From: an uncultured Fimbriimonadales bacterium
GTDB taxonomy: Bacteria > Armatimonadota > Fimbriimonadia > Fimbriimonadales > GBS-DC
NCBI GenBank assembly: GCA_937992175.1
Contig: CALKLF010000084.1
Location: 1-34,965 of the forward strand
Reading direction: 5' to 3'
DNA: 34,965 nucleotides
This document shows, one piece after another, positions 16,180 through 22,917 of the stretch. How positions within the stretch are numbered: position 1 is the first letter of the stretch; every line of letters starts with the position of its first letter. Under the pieces are notes generated by a model. That model searched no databases. It saw nothing but the letters and a program-made list of their open reading frames with translations, and was not told where the DNA came from. The translations under genes and the position numbers were made by a program.

Positions 16180-18416
16180 GTTCCGAATAACGGTTGCTGG
16201 CGCGGCGTCGGCGGCGGTGGTGGCGGCTGTTCGCGTAGCAGCAGCAGGGCTTGCTCGGCTGCCGCTGCAATCAACGGTAAGGCTTCGAGCCACCCGACGC
16301 GCCCTCGCGGCACGAATTGATCGCCGAGCCACATTGCGGGGAACCCTCGCGCCGACGCCTCGCGCCACACGAGCCTTAGCTGTTCGGCTTCGTCGGCGTC
16401 AATTCCAAGTTCGCCCTGTTGGAGCAACTGCAGCTGCTGTTCGAAGTCGGCATCGCCGTTTCGGAAACTCGAAAACTCGGAAACTTCCTTAATAGGCTTT
16501 CCGAGTTTCTGAGTTTCTGAATCGTCGTCAGGCAACCGATAACGATAGGCATCGCCGCGCTTACCTGTTCCCTCGCGAATCGCTCGCCCTCCTCGAACGA
16601 GGGCGTTTAGGAGAACCTGCGTCCACTGCTTGGTGTATTTCGCGCCCTCATTCTGCTGGAGCCATTCGGCAAGGTCGGCGGCTGTCGATTCGCCAAGTTG
16701 CGCCAGCGCATATACCACCTGCTGCTTGCCCACGCGCTCCTCTGTTTCACGCGCTACGGGTTCCGCTTCTCCCAAGCAGGTGTACTCGGTTCCGTCCTCG
16801 CTCAGCTCGAAACAGAGCGGTGGTGGCGTTGCGTGCCACAGCCGTCCAGCAACGGGCGCAAGCACACGCTGGCGGGGATGTTCGGTGGGTAGGAGCAATA
16901 ACACAGCGTCCACCTCGCCTACGAAGGCATGGGAGCCTGTGGCATCTAGAACGCTTGCCTCGCGAATGGTCGCCCCTTTGCGTGTATGATGTAGAGCGAC
17001 GAGGGCAAGGCGCGGCAATTCGCGTGTGAGGTCAGTGAAGCAACGCAAGGCACGGCTCACTTCGGCGGCGTCGCTTTCGTCATACAGGTTCAAAAACCGA
17101 CGAACAACATCGATCACGCACACATCGGGCGTCATCTCCCGAACAGCCTCTGTCCATGCCTCAGGTGAAGCGTGCCCCACCTCATTCAGGTAGAGATTCT
17201 CCAACTCAGGGAACTTCCGAGCACGCTCTCTCCAGATGACGCCCGTTTCCTCTGTGAGGTAGACAACCTTTAACCCCTCTTGGAGCCATTGACGGCAGGC
17301 ATGCACAAGGAAGGTGGTCTTACCCGCTTTCGGGTGGGAGGCAATCAGTGTTGTGCAGCCGCGCACAAGTAGGTTGCCCGCGCCAAGCAAGTCCAAAAAC
17401 TCCAGCTCGCCGATCCCGCGTGAGGCGATAATCTCCCCAAGCGGTCTGAGCAGGCTCCGCGTTTCGGAAACTCGGAAACTCGGAAAGTCTATTAAGGGAG
17501 TTGCTGAGTTTCCGAGTTTCTGAATCTCAGCTCTGAAGGCGTCGGCGTCGGTGTTCAAGGAGAACCACAGCTCGGATGGATCTTTGTGGGGCGCAGGCAA
17601 GCGCACCACGAACGCCCTCTCACGCAGCTCAGGCGGGCATTCGCGGGCGACTGCCTGCAGGAGCTGCTCGCCTGCCAAGTCGCCGTCGAAGGCGAGATGA
17701 ATCCGCTCGAACTGCGCTGCGTGGCTCCAGAATTCGCGGGCGAGGCTCCCGCTGGACGCCGACGGGAACCCAATCGCCGCGAGCCCAGCGTGCCACAGCG
17801 TGAGGGCGTCGCTCACGCCTTCGACCGCCCAGAGTGTGGCTGCGCCCTGAGCTTGCCACTCGCCGAGCCGCCACTCACCGTAGAGGCGCGGGCGGCCGCC
17901 CCGCCGCCACTTGAACCGCTCGGAGCCCTCGAGCGCGAGGCGGTATTGCACGGCTCGGAGCTGCCCGTCGGTGTCCCAATAGTTGAACCGAACCGCAGGT
18001 CGCCCGTTGTAGAGCGCATCCGAAACGCCCCACCGCCGCAGCTGCTCGACATCCAACCGCCTCGCCTCACCGAACTGCTGAAGCGTCAGCCCCTCGGGCT
18101 CCTCTGAACCGCCGCGCGGTTCGGGTTGCTGCGTGCGAGAATGCCCCGCGAGCCGTGCGAGTTCGCGGTAGACCATGCGACTGTCGCAACCCGCGTGGCA
18201 TTTGAGCCGAAGCCGACCGTCTTGCTCCCAAAGTTCAAGACTCGGATTCACATCGCCGCGCCCGCGCCCGTGTGTCGGCACGGGGCAGGAAGCTTTCCAT
18301 TTACCACCTGAGAGTTGCTGAGCGTTTCGGAGCAGGGGTATAATAGCTCGCAGCGTGAGTCTGCTTTGCCCTGCCCCCTGCGCCGCTCCCTGCGGGTGGG
18401 GGGTCGCGTTTTTCAC
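16176..18416 (-). CDS. Primase-helicase: CHC2 zinc finger, TOPRIM and RecA-like ATPase
   Basis: 746 residues from GTG 18416, which overlaps the stop of the HTH gene as GTGA. A CHC2-type zinc finger (C44, H49, C73, C77) is followed by a TOPRIM domain (VEGVSDALTLWHAG, then FDGDLAGEQLL) as in DnaG primases, then a RepA/DnaB-like ATPase with Walker A SHPKAGKTTF near residue 360, DVCVIDVVRRFL and LVALHHTRKG. The order matches primase-helicases of plasmids, phages and satellites that start their own replication. A C-terminal module (RGFPAMWLGDQFVPRGR, G691) matches other element proteins; the tail is poly-proline. Two 66-bp palindromes lie in frame at about residues 298-319 and 632-653. Confidence 0.88.
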   Translation of the reverse strand: MKNATPHPQGAAQGAGQSRLTLRAIIPLLRNAQQLSGGKWKASCPVPTHGRGRGDVNPSLELWEQDGRLRLKCHAGCDSRMVYRELARLAGHSRTQQPEPRGGSEEPEGLTLQQFGEARRLDVEQLRRWGVSDALYNGRPAVRFNYWDTDGQLRAVQYRLALEGSERFKWRRGGRPRLYGEWRLGEWQAQGAATLWAVEGVSDALTLWHAGLAAIGFPSASSGSLAREFWSHAAQFERIHLAFDGDLAGEQLLQAVARECPPELRERAFVVRLPAPHKDPSELWFSLNTDADAFRAEIQKLGNSATPLIDFPSFRVSETRSLLRPLGEIIASRGIGELEFLDLLGAGNLLVRGCTTLIASHPKAGKTTFLVHACRQWLQEGLKVVYLTEETGVIWRERARKFPELENLYLNEVGHASPEAWTEAVREMTPDVCVIDVVRRFLNLYDESDAAEVSRALRCFTDLTRELPRLALVALHHTRKGATIREASVLDATGSHAFVGEVDAVLLLLPTEHPRQRVLAPVAGRLWHATPPPLCFELSEDGTEYTCLGEAEPVARETEERVGKQQVVYALAQLGESTAADLAEWLQQNEGAKYTKQWTQVLLNALVRGGRAIREGTGKRGDAYRYRLPDDDSETQKLGKPIKEVSEFSSFRNGDADFEQQLQLLQQGELGIDADEAEQLRLVWREASARGFPAMWLGDQFVPRGRVGWLEALPLIAAAAEQALLLLREQPPPPPPTPRQQPLFGT
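16458..16523. repeat. 66-bp palindromic element inside the primase gene, copy A
   Basis: Starts GTTTCGGAAACTCG and ends GAGTTTCTGAATC; built of CGGAAACT/AGTTTCCG units that fold into a long imperfect hairpin. The length is exactly 22 codons. Copy B at 17461-17526 has the same length and the same ends. Confidence 0.85.
17461..17526. repeat. 66-bp palindromic element inside the primase gene, copy B
   Basis: Same 66-bp length and same outer arms as copy A, with a divergent middle. It lies between the TOPRIM and ATPase domains, where an extra 22 residues would be tolerated. Both copies add sequence reading ..QKLG.......F.SFR.. to the protein. Confidence 0.85.
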
Positions 18417-18631
18417 GGCTGGCTCACCTCCTGTTCAGGCTGTCCGTACCCTAACTCTTCAGGTGTCGTGCCGAGAAATCGGGCAATCTTCTCGGCGACC
18501 GCCCGTCGCTTCGGGGGAAAGCCCCAGCGTTCCCAAAGCCACCAGCAGCGGAGGGACACAGCTGCCTTGCGGGCAGCGACCTCGAGAGGCAACCCGAGCT
18601 GCTGGCGCGCTTGTTTCAAAGTTTTGTTCAT
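18413..18631 (-). CDS. Small HTH regulator (XRE-like) heading the primase operon
   Basis: 72 residues, start ATG 18631 with GGGAGG upstream. HTH QQLGLPLEVAARKAAVSLRC, then LWERWGFPPKR and EKIARFLGTTPEEL, matching its paralogue at 15070-15288. The stop overlaps the primase start, so the two are coupled. A leftward promoter at 18959-18988 could drive it through a ~330-nt leader that holds a MITE and the operator-like palindrome. It is the best candidate for the repressor of the element. Confidence 0.7.
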   Translation of the reverse strand: MNKTLKQARQQLGLPLEVAARKAAVSLRCWWLWERWGFPPKRRAVAEKIARFLGTTPEELGYGQPEQEVSQP

Positions 18632-18672
18632 TGTGCGACCTCCCTCATTTTTCGCTCGGAGGTCGCCGACCT

Positions 18673-18818
18673 GAGGGTGTTCGAAAAATCGGGGGCGTCA
18701 GTGTTTGAGATGCCTCGCTCCGCTCGGCATGACAAGGGGCACTCGGAGCGCAACTCCTGTCATTCCGAGCCGAAGGCGAGGAATCTCCACCAACTCGAAG
18801 CGTTTTTCGAACACCCTC
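18673..18818. mobile_element. 146-bp MITE with insertion-sequence-type ends
   Basis: Left end GAGGGTGTTCGAAAAATC (18673-18690) and right end GTTTTTCGAACACCCTC (18802-18818) are inverted copies. The left end is identical over 18 bases to the insertion-sequence end at 517-534. The interior is a family-1 palindrome (arms 18707-18734 and 18758-18787) without coding capacity. Non-autonomous elements of this kind are moved by the transposase of the matching full element. Confidence 0.7.
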
Positions 18819-18826
18819 CCCCTCAC

Positions 18827-18856
18827 TTGACAATATTGTCCAAAATGGGGTATAAT
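18827..18856 (+). promoter_or_regulatory. Rightward promoter in the control region of the element
   Basis: TTGACA 18827-18832, TATAAT 18851-18856, spacer 18 bp: a perfect consensus pair. It points against the HTH-primase operon and towards the leftward promoter at 18959-18988. Confidence 0.8.
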
Positions 18857-18863
18857 ATTGTCC
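18829..18863. promoter_or_regulatory. Operator-like repeats over the rightward promoter
   Basis: The 12-bp perfect palindrome GACAATATTGTC (18829-18840) covers the -35 box, and AATATTGTCC recurs 22 bp on (18832-18841 and 18854-18863), the second copy covering the -10. Two sites two helical turns apart on a promoter are typical of a cooperative dimer repressor. The HTH proteins of the element are the natural candidates. Confidence 0.55.
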
Positions 18864-18965
18864 GCGGGTGACGACCCCCGTACAGGGTGGGGATGACCCC
18901 TACCCAAAGGAGCTTGTGTGTTGCAATACCCCCCCTGCTGCCACAGGGGGGCTGTTCTATTATAC
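18863..18965 (+). ncRNA. Short antisense RNA candidate
   Basis: The rightward promoter would give a transcript of roughly 90-100 nt that ends at the hairpin CCCCCCTG...CAGGGGGG (about 18921-18950). Its tail is CTGTTCTATTAT, only weakly U-rich. It is fully complementary to the start of the leftward transcript from 18952. It contains no convincing gene. Confidence 0.4.
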
Positions 18966-18988
18966 CTGAAAGAACAACAGCATTTCAA
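18959..18988 (-). promoter_or_regulatory. Leftward promoter for the HTH-primase operon
   Basis: On the minus strand TTGAAA (18988-18983) and TATAAT (18964-18959), spacer 18 bp; start near 18952. The transcript would run through the operator region and the MITE to the HTH gene at 18631. From 18989 to 19129 I see only an inverted repeat (GCCTGC...GCAGGC) past the integrase stop. Confidence 0.65.
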
Positions 18989-19129
18989 GGGGGGGCGATC
19001 CGTTGTGGGGTTCCATTCATTGGTGGAGCATGGGCAGGTGGTCTTAGGGGCTACCTGTTGTGTTGTGGGCTTTACGCGCAGCCTGCCCCCTCTGTGAACG
19101 CGAGAGAGCAGGCTACGGTTCTATTCGGC

Positions 19130-19729
19130 TTACTCGCGTCGTTTCCTGCCTCGCAGTGTTGTGAGGGGCGAGTACCGCTCGTGCGCTTGTTTCAGGTCGC
19201 TTTCCAGCAGCGCGAGGTAGCGTCGCAAGGTGGCATAATCGCTATGCCCCATGAGGAGCCGTAGGCGTTCCAAGTCGCAGCCGTTCCTCAAGCTCCAAGT
19301 GGCGAAGGAACGGCGCAGTTTATGCGCTCCAAGAGGCACACCAGCGCGTTGTCCTAACCGCTTGAGGGCAAGTTTCAGCCCCCACAGCGTGAGTGCGCCG
19401 TACCTGCCCCACCACAACGGGGCGTCGTCATTCAGGGCATACGGGCAGGCTTTCAGGTAGCGTTTCAAGGCGAGGCGCGTTTCCACTGAGAGAAACGCCA
19501 TCCGCTCTTTTTCGCCTTTGCCGAGAATGACGAGCCGTTCCCGTTTCGCGTCCGCCACTGTCAAGCGTTGCGCCTCGCTCAAGCGCATCCCTGTGTCCAG
19601 TAGCACTAACACCAACGCACGATTGCGCAGGTGGAGCCAACCCTTGCCCTCGCAGGCTTTGAGAATCGCCGCGAGTTCCCCTTCTGAAAGGGCAGGCTTG
19701 ACACGCGGGTGGGCTTTCGGTTTCGGCAC
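19130..19729 (-). CDS. Tyrosine recombinase (integrase), catalytic domain only
   Basis: 199 residues from GTG 19729. All catalytic residues are in place: R49 (TGMRLSE), a Lys in the LGKGEKER turn (K71), H136 and R139 (HKLRR), H162 (GHSD) and the nucleophile Y171 (LRRYLAL). The N-terminal SAM-like arm domain of usual integrases (~300 residues) is missing; the frame stays open only ~30 codons upstream without a start. Catalytic-domain-only recombinases of ~200 residues exist (FimB/FimE type), so it may still be active. It lies 80 bp from a tRNA-Arg 3' fragment, the expected attachment site. Confidence 0.85.
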   Translation of the reverse strand: MPKPKAHPRVKPALSEGELAAILKACEGKGWLHLRNRALVLVLLDTGMRLSEAQRLTVADAKRERLVILGKGEKERMAFLSVETRLALKRYLKACPYALNDDAPLWWGRYGALTLWGLKLALKRLGQRAGVPLGAHKLRRSFATWSLRNGCDLERLRLLMGHSDYATLRRYLALLESDLKQAHERYSPLTTLRGRKRRE

Positions 19730-19808
19730 ACGCCTGAAGGGGTGTTGCCTCGATGCGGAGTCTGGGGTTCTCCATAGCCTTTTTCCCCTTGCACGAGTTC
19801 AAAAAGCC

Positions 19809-19862
19809 AGCACCAGACTTCGGATCTGGGGGTCGGGGGTTCGAATCCCTCCGGGCGCGCCA
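19809..19862 (+). other. 3' fragment of tRNA-Arg(TCG), probable attachment site
   Basis: Anticodon stem CCAGA/TCTGG with loop CTTCGGA (anticodon TCG), T arm with GGGTTCGAATCCC, 3' acceptor CGGGCGC, G and CCA (19860-19862) are perfect tRNA-Arg. Upstream of AGCACC the sequence is not tRNA; the 5' acceptor CGCGCCC-type strand and D arm are absent. A displaced 3' tRNA half beside an integrase is the usual mark of the distal attachment site. It ends one base before the stop codon of the GH127 gene. Confidence 0.7.
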
Positions 19863-19863
19863 G

Positions 19864-21720
19864 TTATACCTGCGGTAGCCACACGCGCATCGGGCACGGG
19901 CGGCGATGGTCCCACGCATAGTACGGAATCGCGCGGAAGGGCTTGAGCGCACGCTCGCGCAGAGGGCGGTACAGCGCGTTGCCCCATGCCTCGTCGCTTT
20001 CCAGCAGCTCCGCCATACCTTCAATCGCTACAATCCCATTCAGGAACTCTGGCTCCCACGCGCTGTGCAGCGGGTGGTCGCGCCGTATCGCGATGTGCGT
20101 CAGCGGCGCGGGCTGATCCTGCTCCTCCAGACAGTAGACGATGGGACCGCGCTGAATCGCGACCTGCCAGCGGTCGGCTTCCACGCGCGGGTGGGCTTCC
20201 ATCAGCACAGGCATCATCGGCAGGCGCAGCTCCACCGTGTCGCCTGTCGCCCAGTCGCGCTCGATGGCTGCGTAGCCGTTCTCGCGCTGAGGGGAGATTG
20301 GCTCACCGTTCAAGCACAGTTCGGGCGCGGCGCACCACGCGGGCAGGCGCAGCATCAGTTTGAACCGATCGGGACTGCCCTCGGCAATACGAAGCGCGAC
20401 GCGCTCCCCCCACGGGTAGTCCGTGCGCACTTCCAGCGTGAGGGGCTTGCCGTTCAGCTCCGTGCGCACGCGCCCGCCCACATAGAGGCTCACATAGAGC
20501 GCGTCGTCACCCTGCGCGTAGATATAGTCGCCCAGCGAGGCGAGCAGCCGAGCAATATTGGGCGGGCAGCAGGCGCAGCCGTACCAAGCCTTGCGATGGT
20601 GGGTCCCGTCGCTTTCCAGCGGGTTCACATAGAAAAAGCGTTTGCCGTCCAGCGAGATGCCCGCCAGTGCGCCGTTATACAGGGCGCGTTCCAGCGCGTC
20701 GTAAAAGCGCGCCTCGCCCAGCAGCAGCCCCAGCCGATGCGCCCAGAAAATCAGCGCGATCGACGCGCAGGTCTCCTGATACGCCGTGCGGTTGGGCAAT
20801 TCATAATCGGCGGTGAACCCCTCGTGTTTCGGCTCGTTGCCGATGCCCCCTGTGATGTAGCTGCGTCGGTTAATCGTGTTGTCCCACACGCGCAGCAGCA
20901 TCCTCAGCAGGCGTTCACGAAGGGCGGCGTCGTAGGTGTGTGAGGCAAGCTCAGTCGCCCCCGCGAATAGATAGGCGGCGCGCACCGCGTGCCCCACAAT
21001 CTCCTTATGCTCCAACAGCGGCAGGTTGTCCTGCCAGATAGTACCGTCGTACTGCTCCAGCGGAATGTTGTGTTCCTGCGCGAAAATCTTTTTGCCCCGA
21101 TTCAGCAGGAAGAACTCGGCGAGTTTCGCGTAGCGCGGCTCGCCCGTTGCGTGATACAGCCGAAACAGCGCGAGTTCGATTTCGGGGTGTCCGCAGTAGC
21201 CCAGCCGCTTGCCCTCGCCGAATACGGAGTCGATGTAATCGGCGAATCGGCGGGCGATATTGAGCAATCGCTCGCTGCCTGTGGCGTGATAGTGCGCCAC
21301 CGCCGCCTCGATCAGGTGTCCCGCGCAGTAGAGTTCGTGCCAGTCGCGCAGGTTGCTCCAGCGTTTATCGGGCGCGACGACCTGAAAGTAGCTGTTCAGG
21401 TAGCCGTCGGGCTGCTGCGCGCGCTCCAGAATGTCGATTACCTCGTCCACTTTGGCGCGGATGGGGTCGTCGGGGTGCTGTTTCAGCACATAGGCGGCGG
21501 CTTCGAGGGCTTTGTAGAGGTCAGAATCCATATACACAGGTCCCTGATAGCCCTCGCGTTTGCCTTCGGCGGCGAGGCGCAGGTTCGGAATGTTGCCCGC
21601 GCGCTCCAGCTCCTCAAACAGGTGGGGCAGCGTCGCCGTGCGGTTGGTGTGCTGCCGTTTCGACCAGAACTCGTCTTCGATTTCGACCTGTGCAAACGAG
21701 ATAGGGCGTAGCCGTTTCAT
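19864..21720 (-). CDS. GH127 beta-L-arabinofuranosidase family protein
   Basis: 618 residues, in the size range of GH127 (HypBA1 type), enzymes that release beta-L-arabinofuranose from plant-type glycans. The zinc/cysteine site of the family is visible as QETCAS (E316, C318) and CACCPPN (C384, C385), matching E338/C340 and C417/C418 of HypBA1; the nucleophile would be C384. The N-terminal alpha/alpha barrel (WHELYCAGHLIEAAVAHY, TGGIGNEPKHEGFTADYELP) and the C-terminal beta domains are complete. No signal peptide is seen, so it is probably cytoplasmic. Start ATG 21720. It lies just outside the accessory element; the hydrolase gene upstream is 15 bases away and probably in the same operon. Confidence 0.9.
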   Translation of the reverse strand: MKRLRPISFAQVEIEDEFWSKRQHTNRTATLPHLFEELERAGNIPNLRLAAEGKREGYQGPVYMDSDLYKALEAAAYVLKQHPDDPIRAKVDEVIDILERAQQPDGYLNSYFQVVAPDKRWSNLRDWHELYCAGHLIEAAVAHYHATGSERLLNIARRFADYIDSVFGEGKRLGYCGHPEIELALFRLYHATGEPRYAKLAEFFLLNRGKKIFAQEHNIPLEQYDGTIWQDNLPLLEHKEIVGHAVRAAYLFAGATELASHTYDAALRERLLRMLLRVWDNTINRRSYITGGIGNEPKHEGFTADYELPNRTAYQETCASIALIFWAHRLGLLLGEARFYDALERALYNGALAGISLDGKRFFYVNPLESDGTHHRKAWYGCACCPPNIARLLASLGDYIYAQGDDALYVSLYVGGRVRTELNGKPLTLEVRTDYPWGERVALRIAEGSPDRFKLMLRLPAWCAAPELCLNGEPISPQRENGYAAIERDWATGDTVELRLPMMPVLMEAHPRVEADRWQVAIQRGPIVYCLEEQDQPAPLTHIAIRRDHPLHSAWEPEFLNGIVAIEGMAELLESDEAWGNALYRPLRERALKPFRAIPYYAWDHRRPCPMRVWLPQV

Positions 21721-21735
21721 CGGCGATAGGATACC

Positions 21736-22887
21736 TCACGGGTAGATAGTGCGTACATACGCCGTCGCCAGTGTGCCCCCGTCGCGCAGCGAGAGGGCGC
21801 GAACCCGCGCGACATCGAGCGCAGGACGGCGCATGCGAGGGATGCGCACGGCAATCGCAATCTGCAGGCTCTCGTTAGGCGCAATCACGGGCGTCGTGGC
21901 AGGGCGCGCCTCCGTCGGCCACTGGTTGCCGTCAATCAGAATCGCGTATTGCTGCGGGTAGCGGCTACGGTTGCGCAGGAACAGCCGATGCTCGATTACG
22001 CGCGGCGTGGTCGCATAGCGCGTCGTGAAGTCAGGCTCCAGCAGCACGCCTGACTCGGCAGTGAGCTGAATCAGCGGGTCTTTCAGCACACCGTCGCCCC
22101 AGACCCAGTCCCACGCTGTGAGGTCGTTGCGCAGGTATAGCTCAAAGAAAGCGGTCAGCAGGCGGCGGGTGAGTTGCAACTGTGTGGCGCGGGGCATCGG
22201 TCCGCTATCGCACCCGATGATGGAGGTGTCCTGAAACCCGCAGTGCCAGCCGCCTTGAATCACGGGGAGCAGTTTCGGCGCGAAGCCCGCATTATACATC
22301 CGCAAGCCGTGATTGCTCAGGGGCGTAATCGTGTCCGCGCTGCCTGAAATCAGGCTATGCGGCACGGTGACATTCGCTGACGCCTGAATGGCGGAAGGGT
22401 TCGTCTCCGCCGCCGCGAGGTTGGCGACTGCTTTAATGCGCGAGTCCGCGGCGGTTGCGAGAATGCTTGCGCCCCCGCCCATCGAGTGCCCCGAGACGCC
22501 GAACTGCTCGGTCGCAACCTGCCCATACAGTGACGATGCGGGATCGGCGTTTTGCTGCTCCAGATAGGTCAGGCAGTAGCGCATATCCTCCGAGTAGGCG
22601 CGATGATTGGGGAACAAATCCAGCGCCGACTCGGTGGCAATCACGAAATAGCCCCATGTGGCGAGGTGTTCCAGAATCGAGCGGTAGCGTTCAGGGGGCT
22701 GCAGGAAACCGTGCCCAAAAGAGATAGCGGGGTAGGGCGCGCCGCTGCCGTCGTAGGGCGTGTTATCGCCTGTCGCCGTCGCGGGGTAATAAAGTTGCGC
22801 ATTGAAAGTGGTGTTATTGGGGCGGCGCACCGTCACGCGCCGCCGCCCTGCTCGGTACAAACCAAGGGCTGCATAATCGGGTTGCAT
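21736..22887 (-). CDS. Alpha/beta hydrolase of the cutinase/PETase-like group
   Basis: 383 residues. The catalytic triad can be placed: S135 in GVSGHSMGGGAS, D185 in SGSADTITP and H215 in GGWHCGF; SFGHGF (57-61) gives the oxyanion hole. This arrangement is that of polyesterase/lipase-like hydrolases (DLH, cutinase and PETase-like). A C-terminal domain of about 130 residues (from LIQLTAESG) is beta-rich and unusual for the simple enzymes. No signal peptide is visible, so a cytoplasmic esterase is more likely than a secreted polymerase-degrading enzyme. Start ATG 22887 with AAAGGAG upstream. Confidence 0.82.
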   Translation of the reverse strand: MQPDYAALGLYRAGRRRVTVRRPNNTTFNAQLYYPATATGDNTPYDGSGAPYPAISFGHGFLQPPERYRSILEHLATWGYFVIATESALDLFPNHRAYSEDMRYCLTYLEQQNADPASSLYGQVATEQFGVSGHSMGGGASILATAADSRIKAVANLAAAETNPSAIQASANVTVPHSLISGSADTITPLSNHGLRMYNAGFAPKLLPVIQGGWHCGFQDTSIIGCDSGPMPRATQLQLTRRLLTAFFELYLRNDLTAWDWVWGDGVLKDPLIQLTAESGVLLEPDFTTRYATTPRVIEHRLFLRNRSRYPQQYAILIDGNQWPTEARPATTPVIAPNESLQIAIAVRIPRMRRPALDVARVRALSLRDGGTLATAYVRTIYP

Positions 22888-22917
22888 AGGCTGGCTCCTT
22901 TCAAGAGGAAGTATACA

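Larger units (their letters stand above)
13110..19862. mobile_element. Integrated accessory element with recombinase, HTH regulators and primase (satellite-like)
   Basis: A block of minus-strand genes foreign to the surrounding core genes: tyrosine recombinase at the right end beside a tRNA-Arg 3' fragment, paralogous small HTH regulators, a primase-helicase, module-bearing proteins of unknown function and a terminase-small-subunit-like protein at the left end. No capsid, portal or tail genes are present. The int-regulator-primase-terS order and small size recall phage-inducible chromosomal islands. The left boundary is not defined: a matching intact tRNA-Arg is not in the window, and the first plausible edge is between the hairpin at 13071 and the stop at 13149. 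Confidence 0.6.

Noticed and set aside
16458-17526. CRISPR-like array from the CGGAAACT repeats
   Set aside because: Only two copies about 1 kb apart, inside a coding frame, with no spacers of regular size.
18887-19264. A 125-codon plus-strand ORF across the element control region
   Set aside because: It overlaps the promoters and the integrase gene antisense, has no ribosome site fitting its start and shows no protein-like composition.
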